NCBI GenBank assembly: GCA_031281585.1
Contig: JAITFE010000028.1
Coordinates: 1 to 41,698 of the forward strand
Direction: 5' to 3'
Length of the DNA: 41,698 nucleotides
DNA from: Bifidobacteriaceae bacterium
Lineage (GTDB): Bacteria > Actinomycetota > Actinomycetes > Actinomycetales > WQXJ01
How positions within the stretch are numbered: position 1 is the stretch's first letter; each line of letters starts with the position of its first letter. Below the pieces are notes generated by a model. That model was not told the origin of the DNA. It saw only the letters and a list, made by a program, of their open reading frames with translations, and did no database searches. Shown here one piece after another: positions 1 to 8,133 of the stretch. A program made the translations under genes and the position numbers.

Positions 1-1
1 G

Positions 2-1210
2 CGGTTGTTCGGGCCAAAAGGGGTCGGCAAGACCGCCACCGCGCGCAGACGGGCCCGCTCCGTCTTGTCTCTTGACGTCGCGGAGAACAGGCAGCGCCAC
101 CGGGCAGACCCAGAGTTGATCACACGTCTGCCGCCGCCAGTGTTGATAGACGAATGGCAACGTGAACCCGATTGCTGGGACGTGGTACGGCGACATGTCG
201 ACAACGGGGCTGCCAAAGGCCGGTACCTTCTCGCGGGCAGCGCCACAGTGCCGGAAGGAACGCAGATTCATTCCGGGGCCGGGAGAATCGTCGGTTTCCA
301 CATGCGCCCCATGAGCCTCCCGGAGCGGGCCGTCGCGGAGACCACGGTTTCCCTGAGCGGGCTGCTAGCCGGCGGAGCCGTCATCGAGGGCAGCACAGCT
401 GTCCGACTGGCCCACTACGTCGAAGAGTTGACCGCCTCCGGGCTGCCCGGCATACGCCCTCAACCGCCCCGAATGCGGCGGCTGCTTCTCGATTCCTACC
501 TGGACCAAGCCCTGTCGAAGGAACTCCCGGAGCAAGGGCGCGCGGTGCGGCGCCCGGAGGCGTTGCGAGCGTGGCTCAGCGCCTACGCGGCGGCCACGGC
601 CACAACGGCCAGCTATGAGCGCATTCTTGCGGCCGCGACGCCCGGCGAAGGCGATAAGCCGTCCAGGGGCGCTGTAACCCGGTACCGCGACATCCTCTCG
701 GAGCTCTATCTGCTTGACCCGCTGCCCGCTTGGCTCCCCGGCCGGAACCGCCTCAAACGGCTAGGCCAGGCCCCCAAGCACTATCTGGCGGATCCGGCCC
801 TAGCCGCCCGACTGCTCCGCGTGAGCCCCGACGCCCTCCTGGCCGGAAACGCGGAAACCCCCCGCATCGCGGGGGCGGACGCTTCGCTCTTGGGGGCACT
901 GTTCGAGCATCTGGCGGCTCTTAGCGTCAGAGTGCACGCCGCCGGCTCCGAGGCCCGCGTCTACCACCTGCGCACGGAGCGGGGGGAGCACGAGGTCGAT
1001 CTCATTGTTGAGACAGACGACGCCCGAGTGGTGGCCTTCGAGGTCAAGCTCGCCCAGACCGTGGAGGACCGGGATGTTCGCCACTTGCGTTGGCTGTCAG
1101 AGCAGCTTGGCGGCAATCTGGTTGACGCCGCGGTCCTCACCACCGGAACCCACGCCTATCGACGGAGAGACGGGATAGCCGTTGTGCCCTTGGCGTTGTT
1201 GGGCCCCTGA
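2..1210 (+). CDS. AAA-type ATPase with DUF4143 domain (5' end cut by window)
   Basis: The reading frame is open to the left window edge, so the natural start and a few residues before the P-loop are missing. A Walker A motif, GPKGVGKT, is at the very beginning. It is followed by a Walker B-like VLIDEWQ and a sensor-like LLAGSAT. The middle and C-terminal part matches the layout of DUF4143 ATPases, and the tail carries EVDLIVE and AFEVKLA, the E-x-D...E-x-K pattern of a nuclease-like fold. Family members are common accessory genes, often discussed with toxin-antitoxin or mobile regions, but their role is poorly known. It is followed by a repeat-rich, gene-free stretch. The family assignment is fairly safe; the function is not known. 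Confidence 0.8.
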   Translation, partial: RLFGPKGVGKTATARRRARSVLSLDVAENRQRHRADPELITRLPPPVLIDEWQREPDCWDVVRRHVDNGAAKGRYLLAGSATVPEGTQIHSGAGRIVGFHMRPMSLPERAVAETTVSLSGLLAGGAVIEGSTAVRLAHYVEELTASGLPGIRPQPPRMRRLLLDSYLDQALSKELPEQGRAVRRPEALRAWLSAYAAATATTASYERILAAATPGEGDKPSRGAVTRYRDILSELYLLDPLPAWLPGRNRLKRLGQAPKHYLADPALAARLLRVSPDALLAGNAETPRIAGADASLLGALFEHLAALSVRVHAAGSEARVYHLRTERGEHEVDLIVETDDARVVAFEVKLAQTVEDRDVRHLRWLSEQLGGNLVDAAVLTTGTHAYRRRDGIAVVPLALLGP

Positions 1211-1283
1211 CGGGCGCTCCGCCCGAGCAGGCAAAGAACGCGCCACGAAATGGCGGCCGTGCCCGGCGGGGCGGACCGCCCGC

Positions 1284-1578
1284 GACCAGATGAGAACCTA
1301 CAGTCGGTGCCCCCGACCAGACGAAAACCTACGTTCGGCGCCGAATGTAGGTTCCTGTCTGCCCCGCCGGGCCGAATGTACGTTCCTGTCTGCCCCGCCG
1401 GGCCGAATGTAGGTTCCTGTCTTGGGGACGTTTCCGTATTCCCAGGTCACAGCCTCGGGGCGGGCCAACCGGCAGATGAAAACCTACATTCGCCGATCCC
1501 GACCAGATGAGAACCTACAGTCGGCGCCCGCGACCAGATGAAAACCTACGTTCGGCGCCGAGTGTAGGTTCCCGTCTG
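1284..1578. repeat. Cluster of direct and inverted AACCTAC repeats
   Basis: A unit of the form CAGATGAAAACCTACGTTCGG occurs forward at about 1286, 1315, 1472, 1502 and 1533. Its reverse complement (GCCGAATGTAGGTTCCTGTCTG-like) occurs at about 1340, 1371, 1402 and 1558. Two blocks of about 79 bp, 1283-1361 and 1500-1578, differ at only about five positions. Each block is a forward unit followed by a forward/reverse pair that forms a near-palindrome centred on GGCGCC. Spacing is irregular, so this is not a CRISPR array. No gene is seen here. It may be a dispersed palindromic element or a binding-site cluster. Confidence 0.8.
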
Positions 1579-1584
1579 GCCCGG

Positions 1585-1636
1585 GCCGCCCGAGGGCGGC
1601 CTCGGTGCGCGGGCCTGCCCGCAGGAGAGCGGGCAG
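1585..1636 (-). terminator. GC hairpins downstream of ispE (possible terminator)
   Basis: Two perfect hairpins lie just past the ispE stop: GCCGCCC/GGGCGGC with a 2-nt loop (1585-1600) and CTGCCCGC/GCGGGCAG with a 6-nt loop (1615-1636). A further hairpin, CTCAGGGC/GCCCTGAG (1650-1668), overlaps the ispE stop codon. None is followed by a U tract. That is common for stop structures in high-GC actinobacteria, but it also makes the call uncertain. Confidence 0.45.
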
Positions 1637-1650
1637 TCGTGCGAATTCGC

Positions 1651-2781
1651 TCAGGGCGCCGCCCTGAGGGTGGCCTGCCCGCTTGGGAACGGGCCGGCGG
1701 CCCTCAGGATCGCGGCGGGCGGGTGCGTTGACGACAGCCGCTCGGTCAAAGTCGCCCTCAGCGCCTCAGCCGCCGCGGCCGAGTCGGTCAGGCAGGCCAC
1801 CGTGGGACCCGAGCCTGAGACGAGGGCGCCGCAGGCGCCCTCCGCCAGCGCGCATTCAATCGTGTCCGCCAATTGCGGGCGCAGGGCGAACGCCGCCGGC
1901 TGGAGGTCATTGACCAGGTGGGCGCCGACCCGCCAGGGATCGCCGGCCGCCAGGCCGGCCAACAGCGCCTCTGGAACATCCGGCGGCTCCGTCAGGCCGC
2001 GCGCGGCGCCCATCGCGTCGAAGCGCGCGAACACCTCCGGCGTGGACAGCCCGTCCGCGCTGGTCACCAGCACCCATTCAAAGGTCCCCGCAGACTGGAC
2101 AGGCCGCAAGTCTTCCCCCCGGCCACGGCCCAACGCGTTGCCCCCCGCGCAGGCCTGTGGGGCGGCGGGGTCCGCCTCGAAGCGCGCGCCAACCCCGTTG
2201 CCTCGTTGGGACGGCAACCCGGCGGTCGGATCGCTCACGGGCGGCGTGCTCAGCGCGTCACGCTGTGGCAGCGTCAGCGCGGGTCCGGGCACAAGCCCGC
2301 TCACTCCGTCGGCCACCGCCGGGTTTGCCAGACCCGCGCCCAGAACGGCAAACGGCACGTCCGAGCCCAACTCCGCCGCCAATTCGACCAGTTGCAGACG
2401 GCTCAACCCCAGTCCCCACCAGGCGTTGAGCACCACCAAGGCGGCGGCCCCGTCCGCGCTGCCGCCCGCCAGCCCGCCTGCCACCGGGATCGCCTTGTCA
2501 ATCCGCAGGTACACGGGGGACAGCGGCCCGAACCGGCCGCGCAGCAGTTCGGCCGCCCGCAACGTCAGGTTGGTCTGATCGAGCGGCACCGCGTCCGCCT
2601 GGAGCCCGCTCACCGCCAGTTCGTCGCCCCCCGCCGCCGATGCCGTCACCGTCACCCGCTCAACCAGGTCAACCGAGTGGAACAGGCTGTTCAGGGGGTG
2701 GTAGCCGTCCGCCCGGCGCGGGCCGACCCGCAGAGCCAGATTGATCTTTGCCGCCGCTACGGCCGTCAGCTCAGGTGTCAC
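1651..2781 (-). CDS. ispE: 4-diphosphocytidyl-2-C-methyl-D-erythritol kinase
   Basis: IspE phosphorylates CDP-methylerythritol with ATP, a cytosolic step of the MEP route to isoprenoids. The GHMP-kinase signs are present: AKINLAL with the conserved Lys near residue 12, the ATP loop PVAGGLAGGSADGAA at about 99-113, and GSDVPF with the catalytic Asp near 141. At 376 residues it is longer than the usual roughly 300. The excess is a Pro/Ala/Gly-rich insert at about residues 151-212, before the conserved GRGRGEDL segment. The GTG start lies inside the end of rsmA (11-bp overlap), as expected for the metG-tatD-rpf-rsmA-ispE operon of actinobacteria. The gene is the last of this minus-strand group. 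Confidence 0.93.
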   Translation of the reverse strand: MTPELTAVAAAKINLALRVGPRRADGYHPLNSLFHSVDLVERVTVTASAAGGDELAVSGLQADAVPLDQTNLTLRAAELLRGRFGPLSPVYLRIDKAIPVAGGLAGGSADGAAALVVLNAWWGLGLSRLQLVELAAELGSDVPFAVLGAGLANPAVADGVSGLVPGPALTLPQRDALSTPPVSDPTAGLPSQRGNGVGARFEADPAAPQACAGGNALGRGRGEDLRPVQSAGTFEWVLVTSADGLSTPEVFARFDAMGAARGLTEPPDVPEALLAGLAAGDPWRVGAHLVNDLQPAAFALRPQLADTIECALAEGACGALVSGSGPTVACLTDSAAAAEALRATLTERLSSTHPPAAILRAAGPFPSGQATLRAAP

Positions 2782-3721
2782 CGCGACCCCGCCTCGGCGT
2801 CTGGCGCCCGCCCGCTGCCCCCAGGGCTCCCGCCGATGCCGTCGCGCGGTCCCCGGCCCCGTCCGCGTCCAAGTTGGCCAGGGCCACCGCCAGCCGCGCG
2901 AAGTCTGTCACCGCCAGGGTTTCGCCGCGGGCTGACGGGTCGATCTCGGCGGCCCGCAGGGCCGCCTCCGCCCGCGCGGGGCCGCCTGCCAAACCGGCCA
3001 AAGCGGCGCGGAGGGTTTTGCGGCGGGCGGCGAAGGCGGCATCGACCACCGCGAAGACCTGGGCGCGGGGCGGGGCGCCGGCGGGGACCGGGCACCGTTC
3101 AAGGTAGACCAAGGCGGAATCCACCCTGGGCACGGGGAAGAACGCGCTGCGGGGCACGCGGCCGGCCAGGCGCGCCGACGCCCACCAGGCGGCTTTGACG
3201 CTGGGAATCCCGTAGGTGCGGGACCCGGGCGGCGCCACCAGGCGGTCCGCCACCTCGGCCTGGACCATGACGAGCGCGCGCCGGATGGAGGGGAACCGCT
3301 CCATGAAGCGCAGCAACACCTTCGTGGCGACGTTGTAGGGCAGATTGGCGACCAGCGCGGTTGGCTCCGGCGTCCCCAGGTCGGCAATGTGGAGCGCGTC
3401 GGCGTTCAGGACGGTCAACCGCTCCGCCAGCGCGGTCTGGCCGGCTTCCGTTCTCCGGCCGACGGTGGCCGGCAGGGCGACGGCCAGCACCGGGTCGATC
3501 TCCACCGCTGTGACGGACGCGCCCGCCTCAAGCAGGGCGAGCGTCAAGGATCCAAGGCCGGGCCCGATCTCCGCCACCCGTTCGCCGGGAGCGAGTTGGG
3601 CGGCGGCGACAATCCGCCGGACCTGCGACGGATCGACCACGAAGTTCTGCCCAAGGGCCTTGGCGGGGCGCACCCCCAACTCTGCGACCAACTCGCGCAC
3701 GTCAGTCGGGGTCAACAACAA
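2771..3721 (-). CDS. rsmA: 16S rRNA dimethyladenosine transferase
   Basis: RsmA (KsgA) dimethylates two adjacent adenosines in the 3' hairpin of 16S rRNA during small-subunit maturation. Visible motifs are LGQNFVVD, the SAM-binding stretch VAEIGPGLGSLTLALLEAG, VEIDP, and the catalytic VANLPYNVA. The length, 316 residues, is normal. The start is TTG: three TTG codons in a row stand at 3721-3713, and a good GGAGG lies at 3728-3732, six bases upstream of the first one. The 3' end overlaps ispE. A long perfect hairpin precedes the ribosome binding site, so expression may be partly separated from the upstream rpf-like gene. Confidence 0.95.
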   Translation of the reverse strand: MLLTPTDVRELVAELGVRPAKALGQNFVVDPSQVRRIVAAAQLAPGERVAEIGPGLGSLTLALLEAGASVTAVEIDPVLAVALPATVGRRTEAGQTALAERLTVLNADALHIADLGTPEPTALVANLPYNVATKVLLRFMERFPSIRRALVMVQAEVADRLVAPPGSRTYGIPSVKAAWWASARLAGRVPRSAFFPVPRVDSALVYLERCPVPAGAPPRAQVFAVVDAAFAARRKTLRAALAGLAGGPARAEAALRAAEIDPSARGETLAVTDFARLAVALANLDADGAGDRATASAGALGAAGGRQTPRRGRGDT

Positions 3722-3727
3722 GGGGCC

Positions 3728-3732
3728 CCTCC
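3728..3732 (-). promoter_or_regulatory. Shine-Dalgarno site of rsmA deciding a TTG start
   Basis: GGAGG on the minus strand lies six bases before TTG at 3721. No ATG or GTG in frame has a comparable site, which supports the unusual TTG start of rsmA. Confidence 0.65.
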
Positions 3733-3740
3733 GTGAGACG

Positions 3741-3798
3741 AGAAATGGGGACGGTACCTATTTCCGGCCAGCCGGAAATAGGTACCGTCCCCATTTCT
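3741..3798. repeat. Perfect 28-bp inverted repeat (REP-like hairpin)
   Basis: Two perfectly complementary 28-base arms (3741-3768 and 3771-3798) are separated only by CA. Each arm contains GGGGACGGTACCTATTTCC. It lies between the stop of the rpf-like gene and the ribosome binding site of rsmA and would form a very stable stem in RNA from either strand. One arm of the same element recurs alone at 18377-18407, so it is a dispersed repeat. There is no U tract after it. Confidence 0.85.
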
Positions 3799-3818
3799 GG
3801 CCAGCCCCATTTTGGGGG

Positions 3819-5105
3819 TCAGTACCAGCCCTTGGATTGGAACGCGCCCCACGCGCCGCACGGCGTGGCGTAGCGGCCGGAGATGTAGCCGAGGCCCCAC
3901 TTGATTTGGGTGGCGGGGTTGGTTTGCCAGTCGGCGCCAGCCGTCGCCATCTTGGAGCCCGGCAGGGCCTGCGGGATGCCGTAAGCGCCGGAGGAACGGT
4001 TGGCGGCGTCCACGCGCCAACCGGACTCGCGCTGCCAGAGGGACACGAGGCACGCGAACTGGTCGTCTCCCCAGCCGTAGGAATCGGCCATCATTTGCTT
4101 GGCGATCCCCTGCGCGCTGCCCGGGTCGACGTCAATCCTGACGGGTGGCGCCACGGCGACTTGTTTGGTCCCTATCAGCACGACTTGGTTGACCGGCCGC
4201 GAGATCACGGTCGAGAGCAGCACCTCGCGGGACAACTCTTTGCCGCCCGCCACTTTGGCCGCGTAGGTGATGGCCTGTTGGCCCGCCACTCCAGGCGTTT
4301 GAACCTTCTTCACGCCTTTCGGCAGGGTCGGGTCTTCCTTTTCGATGGTCTCGAACGGGATGGCCACCATGTCGGTGCCGCTGGTCGCCACCGCGCGTTC
4401 AATCAGGATCTGCTGGCCGTCCTGCGGGACCTCGTCAAGGGCCGGCGAGACCTGGTCGTCTTCGGCCAGGATCACGCCCATCTCGCCCAAGAGCTCGCGG
4501 ACCGTGCCGGCGTTCGAGTAAAGGTTCATGACCGCGCCGTCAACCGCCACGGACAGCGCCTTCGGGGTCGAGACGTTGACCACCCCGACCAAGCGTTCGA
4601 TCGACGCGCGCCGGGAGACGGACAGCCGCGCCTCCTCGGAGCGGACTCCCAGGTCGGCCAAGGCTTCCTCAACGGTGGCGGCCGTGGTCCAGATGGTCCG
4701 GCGCTCGCCGTCGATCGTCAATTCCATGGGCCGGGCGGTGCGGACTACGATCTCCCCGGAGCGCGGCACCGCCGCGTCGGGTCCGGGCGCCACAAGGTCC
4801 ATGTCGGTGTACGCGATGTGCTCCTGCGCCAAAACGCCCTTGACAGAGCCGGCGAAGGTGGTGACCTCGCGGCTCGCGCCGTCGACGGTCACCGTGACGG
4901 TCTTGTGCGCCTGGGCGAAGCCGGCTATGCCGGCGGCGGCCATAGCCAAGACGGCTACGCGCGCGGCGAGCTTGATCCGGCGTCCGCCTGAGGCGGTGCG
5001 CCGGGCTCGGCTGCGCTGACGTGGCGCCGCGTGGCCACTGGGATGTGTCATCGACAAGTTGCGATACTCCCATGAAGGTCGGGTACGTCGGTCGGGTTCG
5101 ACCAT
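3819..5105 (-). CDS. Secreted G5/DUF348 cell-wall hydrolase of the Rpf neighbourhood
   Basis: This is a secreted protein that probably cleaves peptidoglycan during growth or resuscitation. A basic N-terminus is followed by a hydrophobic stretch (about residues 43-65) ending in AQA, a signal peptide or anchor. Then come three DUF348 repeats (TVTVDGASREVTTFAGSV, ELTIDGERRTIWTTAATV and SVAVDGAVMNLYSNAGTV types), a G5 domain at about 190-290, and a C-terminal transglycosylase-like domain with WQRESGWRVDAANRSSGAYG. The Glu in ESGW is the likely catalytic residue. The C-terminal domain looks more like the SLT type than the classical Rpf fold. The ATG at 5105 lacks a clear ribosome site; an ATG at 5051 is an alternative. 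The position between tatD and rsmA is the standard actinobacterial one. Confidence 0.88.
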   Translation of the reverse strand: MVEPDRRTRPSWEYRNLSMTHPSGHAAPRQRSRARRTASGGRRIKLAARVAVLAMAAAGIAGFAQAHKTVTVTVDGASREVTTFAGSVKGVLAQEHIAYTDMDLVAPGPDAAVPRSGEIVVRTARPMELTIDGERRTIWTTAATVEEALADLGVRSEEARLSVSRRASIERLVGVVNVSTPKALSVAVDGAVMNLYSNAGTVRELLGEMGVILAEDDQVSPALDEVPQDGQQILIERAVATSGTDMVAIPFETIEKEDPTLPKGVKKVQTPGVAGQQAITYAAKVAGGKELSREVLLSTVISRPVNQVVLIGTKQVAVAPPVRIDVDPGSAQGIAKQMMADSYGWGDDQFACLVSLWQRESGWRVDAANRSSGAYGIPQALPGSKMATAGADWQTNPATQIKWGLGYISGRYATPCGAWGAFQSKGWY

Positions 5106-5190
5106 AACGGATTTATCGTGACGGCGCGACTCCCATTACTCCCAGGCTCGCCGTTTCTGTGGTTGATACTGCCGTACCTTCACCAAATTT

Positions 5191-6036
5191 TCACCAATCG
5201 CCGTACGCGCGAGTGGTGTTTTCCTGAATCTGGTGGCATGCGCGTTCCAGCTCCAAGCCCATTTGTTCGGCCAAGACAGCCATGGTCAGAGGGATCATGT
5301 ACGGGGCGTTCGGGCGCCCCCGGAACGGGTCCGGCGTGAGATAAGGGGCGTCCGTTTCAACCAGCACCAATTCCGGCGGCAGTTCGCTCACAGCGGCACG
5401 CAATTCGCCGGCCGATTTGAAGGTGACCGGTCCGCCGAACGAGCAATACCAACCCTGGGCGGCCACCAGCGCCGCCATTGCCCGGTCGCCGGAGAAGCAA
5501 TGGAACACCGTGCGTTCCGGGGCGCCGACATCATTCAAGGTCGCGATCACGTCCGCGTGCGCGTCCCGGTCGTGAATCTGCAACGCCAGGCCCAATTCTT
5601 TGGCGAGCTGGATGTGATCGCGGAAAGCGGCCAATTGGGCCGGACGCCCGGCCGGCCCGGTGCGGAAATAGTCCAGCCCGGTTTCGCCTACGGCCCGGAT
5701 CCGGGAGGTGGAACGGGCGAGTTCGGCGATTTCAGCGAAAGCCCCCTCATAGGCCCCGGCTTCCGCCAGCCGGGCGGCTTCGTTCGGGTGGATGGCGATC
5801 GCGCCGATCACCGCGGGCTCCCCCACCGCCACATTGGCGGTCCAACGGGCCGCTTCAAGGTCGCAGCCGCATTGGACAATCCGGGACACGCCGACCTGGG
5901 CCGCCGCCGCGACCTGTTGGCCCAGCGTCAAAGGCGCCGCCGGGAAATGCTGAAACGGCTCGATGTGGGTGTGGTTGTCCGTCACCGGCGCCGGCAGCGG
6001 CGCGGGCGCGGGCGGGTAGGAGCGGTCCTGGGCCAT
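5191..6036 (-). CDS. tatD: TatD-family metal-dependent hydrolase (DNase)
   Basis: TatD proteins are cytosolic metal-dependent nucleases or hydrolases of the amidohydrolase fold. The metal-binding HxH is seen in TDNHTHIEP near the N-terminus. AVGETGLDYFR (with the bridging Glu), LQIHDRDAH, VFHCFSGD and LVETDAPYL follow in the expected order. The 281-residue length is typical. It lies 14 bp after metG and 85 bp before the rpf-like gene on the same strand, so it is probably cotranscribed with metG. Confidence 0.92.
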   Translation of the reverse strand: MAQDRSYPPAPAPLPAPVTDNHTHIEPFQHFPAAPLTLGQQVAAAAQVGVSRIVQCGCDLEAARWTANVAVGEPAVIGAIAIHPNEAARLAEAGAYEGAFAEIAELARSTSRIRAVGETGLDYFRTGPAGRPAQLAAFRDHIQLAKELGLALQIHDRDAHADVIATLNDVGAPERTVFHCFSGDRAMAALVAAQGWYCSFGGPVTFKSAGELRAAVSELPPELVLVETDAPYLTPDPFRGRPNAPYMIPLTMAVLAEQMGLELERACHQIQENTTRAYGDW

Positions 6037-6050
6037 GGCCTTCCCCGCGC

Positions 6051-7919
6051 CTACCCGGCCTGGTCGCCCGGTTCGGCCGATTCGTCCAAGCCCGCCAGAC
6101 GGGCGTTCTCAACGGCCACCACTCCCGGATCAAGTTTGACGAAGATCGGCTGGGCGGGCGGGACCGCCTGGCCCTGGGGCAGCGGTTGACGCCGCCAAGC
6201 GGGGGCCGGGCGGCCGGATTCCCGCCCGTAGTCGCCCGTGATGATGGGGTAAGACCGCGACGGATCGTCCAGGTCGGACACGTCCTCGATGGACGGCTTG
6301 TCGCCGAAAGGCCGGTTGTAGCCCAGCGCCGCGTCGACATCCTGCGCCGAATGGGGCAGGAACGGGGCCAACATGGTGTTGCAGTCCGACACGCATTGGG
6401 CGGCCACATGCAGCACCTCCGCCATACGCGCGCGGTCCGCGTCATCCCCCTTGGCCAGCTTCCACGGGGCCGTGTCCGCGAGGTACTTGTTGACCTCTCC
6501 CACAGTCTTCATCGCCTGGGTGATCGCGGCCTTTTGGCGGTGCGACCGGATCAAGCGCCCCACCTCGCCAAAGGCCAGTTCGGTGGCCCGCAGCACGGCT
6601 TGGTCCTCCGGCGCCGGAGCGGTCGGCGCGGGCGGAATGGAACCCAGGTTCTTGTGGATCAGGTTGACCGTCCGGTTGACCAAGTTGCCCCAGCCCGCGA
6701 CCAACTCGGAATTGGTCCGCCGGACGAATTCCTCCCAGGTGAACTCCGCGTCCTGGCTCTCCGGCCCCGCCACCGCGATGAAATAGCGCAGCGCGTCCGG
6801 TTGATAGCGCGAAAGCATGTCCCGCACCAGAATCACCCGGCCGCGCGAGGACGAGAACTGCTCGCCGCCAATGTTCAAGAACTCCGAGGACACCACCTCG
6901 GTGGGGAGATTCAATTCGCCGTAACGGCCCGGCTCGCCGCCGCGCGAGCCCTCGCCGTTGTAGCCCAGCAATTCGGCCGGCCAGATTTGCGAGTGGAAAG
7001 TGATGTTGTCCTTGCCCATAAAGTAATAGGAGCGGGCCTCGGGCGAGTTCCACCACTGGCGCCACCGGTCGGCATCGGCGGCTTGGCCCGTCTTCAAAGC
7101 CAGCCGACGGGCCCACTCGATCGAGGCGGACAAATAGCCGACCACTGCGTCAAACCAAACGTAGATGCGCTTGTTCGGGTTGTCCTCCCACCCCGGCAGC
7201 GGCACCGGGATGCCCCAGTCGATGTCCCGCGTCATGGCCCGTGGGCGCACGTCCTCCAACAGGTTGAAGGAGAACTTCAGCACGTTCGGGCGCCAATCCG
7301 CGCGGGTCTCCAGCCAGGCCGCCAGGGATTCGACCAGGGACGGCAAATCCAAGAAGAAATGGTTCGACTGCACGAATTTGGGCGTCTCGCCGTTTATCCG
7401 CGAGCGCGGGTTGACCAAGTCGATCGGGTCTAGCTGGTTGCCGCAGTTGTCGCATTGGTCGCCGCGAGCCCCGTCGAACCCGCAGATGGGGCATGTGCCC
7501 TCGATGAACCGGTCCGGCAACGTGCGCCCAGTGGAAGGCGAGATCGCGCCCATGGTGGTCTTTTCCACCATGTAGCCGTTCTTGTGGACCGTGCGGAACA
7601 TCTCCTGCACCACGGCGTAGTGGTTCCGGGTGGTGGTGCGCGTGAACAAGTCGTAGGCCAGGCCCAGCCGCTGCAGGTCCTCGACTATGACCCGGTTGTA
7701 GCGGTCGGCCAGCGCCTGCGCGCTGATGCCCTCCTCCTCCGCTTGGACCAGGATGGGCGTGCCGTGCTCGTCGGTGCCGGACACCATCAGCACGTCGTTG
7801 CCGGCCATCCGCATGTAGCGGGAGAACACGTCGGAGGGGACGCCGAAGCCGGCCACGTGGCCGATGTGCCTAGGTCCGTTGGCGTAGGGCCAAGCCACTG
7901 CGGACAAAACGCGATTCAT
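6051..7919 (-). CDS. metG: Methionyl-tRNA synthetase
   Basis: MetG charges tRNA-Met with methionine in the cytosol. The class I HIGH motif is seen as PRHIGHVAG near residue 18. A zinc knuckle of four cysteines follows ([17 protein letters not shown]). The KMSKS loop is replaced by FSSSRGR, as I recall for other actinobacterial enzymes, followed by [13 protein letters not shown] and an anticodon-binding domain with WGNLVNR. The ATG at 7919 was chosen because [15 protein letters not shown] is the conserved family start. The frame is open further upstream to 7970, but that extension is not conserved-looking. It heads the metG-tatD-rpf-rsmA-ispE group. Confidence 0.95.
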   Translation of the reverse strand: MNRVLSAVAWPYANGPRHIGHVAGFGVPSDVFSRYMRMAGNDVLMVSGTDEHGTPILVQAEEEGISAQALADRYNRVIVEDLQRLGLAYDLFTRTTTRNHYAVVQEMFRTVHKNGYMVEKTTMGAISPSTGRTLPDRFIEGTCPICGFDGARGDQCDNCGNQLDPIDLVNPRSRINGETPKFVQSNHFFLDLPSLVESLAAWLETRADWRPNVLKFSFNLLEDVRPRAMTRDIDWGIPVPLPGWEDNPNKRIYVWFDAVVGYLSASIEWARRLALKTGQAADADRWRQWWNSPEARSYYFMGKDNITFHSQIWPAELLGYNGEGSRGGEPGRYGELNLPTEVVSSEFLNIGGEQFSSSRGRVILVRDMLSRYQPDALRYFIAVAGPESQDAEFTWEEFVRRTNSELVAGWGNLVNRTVNLIHKNLGSIPPAPTAPAPEDQAVLRATELAFGEVGRLIRSHRQKAAITQAMKTVGEVNKYLADTAPWKLAKGDDADRARMAEVLHVAAQCVSDCNTMLAPFLPHSAQDVDAALGYNRPFGDKPSIEDVSDLDDPSRSYPIITGDYGRESGRPAPAWRRQPLPQGQAVPPAQPIFVKLDPGVVAVENARLAGLDESAEPGDQAG

Positions 7920-7942
7920 GGGGGCTAGCCTACTTGGGTTGC

Positions 7943-8133
7943 CTACGGGAGGTTCGAGGCGCCGGGCCACAGGGGGTCCGATGCCGCCTGCCCGGCCTCC
8001 TCAAGCACCCTCAGCACGTTCCCTCCCGCCAGTTTGGCGAGGTCTTGGGGCGGACCAGCCCTTCTCGGCCAGGGCCGCGAGCAGGCGCGGATAGCCCGCG
8101 ACGTCCTCCTGGAGCTTGGCTTTGACACCGGTC
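7943..8133 (-). pseudogene. C-terminal remnant of an M19 (membrane/renal) dipeptidase, frameshifted
   Basis: The minus strand encodes the end of a renal-dipeptidase-like protein in two frames. The first reads TGVKAKLQEDVAGYPRLLAA and continues LAEKGWSAP. The second reads [19 protein letters not shown] to a TAG stop at 7943. Adding one base near 8049 would join them into the usual helix-plus-GGN-x-LRV ending of M19 dipeptidases. Only about 62 codons remain; the catalytic part is absent and the remnant abuts the stop of the amidohydrolase. It was probably once the last gene of the ABC-transporter cassette. A sequencing error could explain the shift but not the missing front. Confidence 0.7.

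Noticed and set aside
1284-1578. CRISPR array
   Set aside because: Repeats are in both orientations with irregular spacing and no unique spacers of constant length; no cas genes are near.
1873-3198. Long plus-strand frame opposite ispE/rsmA (also 3345-4991, 5478-7433, 8306-9478)
   Set aside because: These long frames lie antisense to clearly conserved genes, are Arg/Pro/Ala-rich and have no recognisable domains; they are by-products of high third-position GC.
5106-5190. c-di-AMP riboswitch before the rpf-like gene
   Set aside because: Such switches precede many actinobacterial rpf genes, but the gap here is only 85 bp and shows none of the expected conserved blocks.
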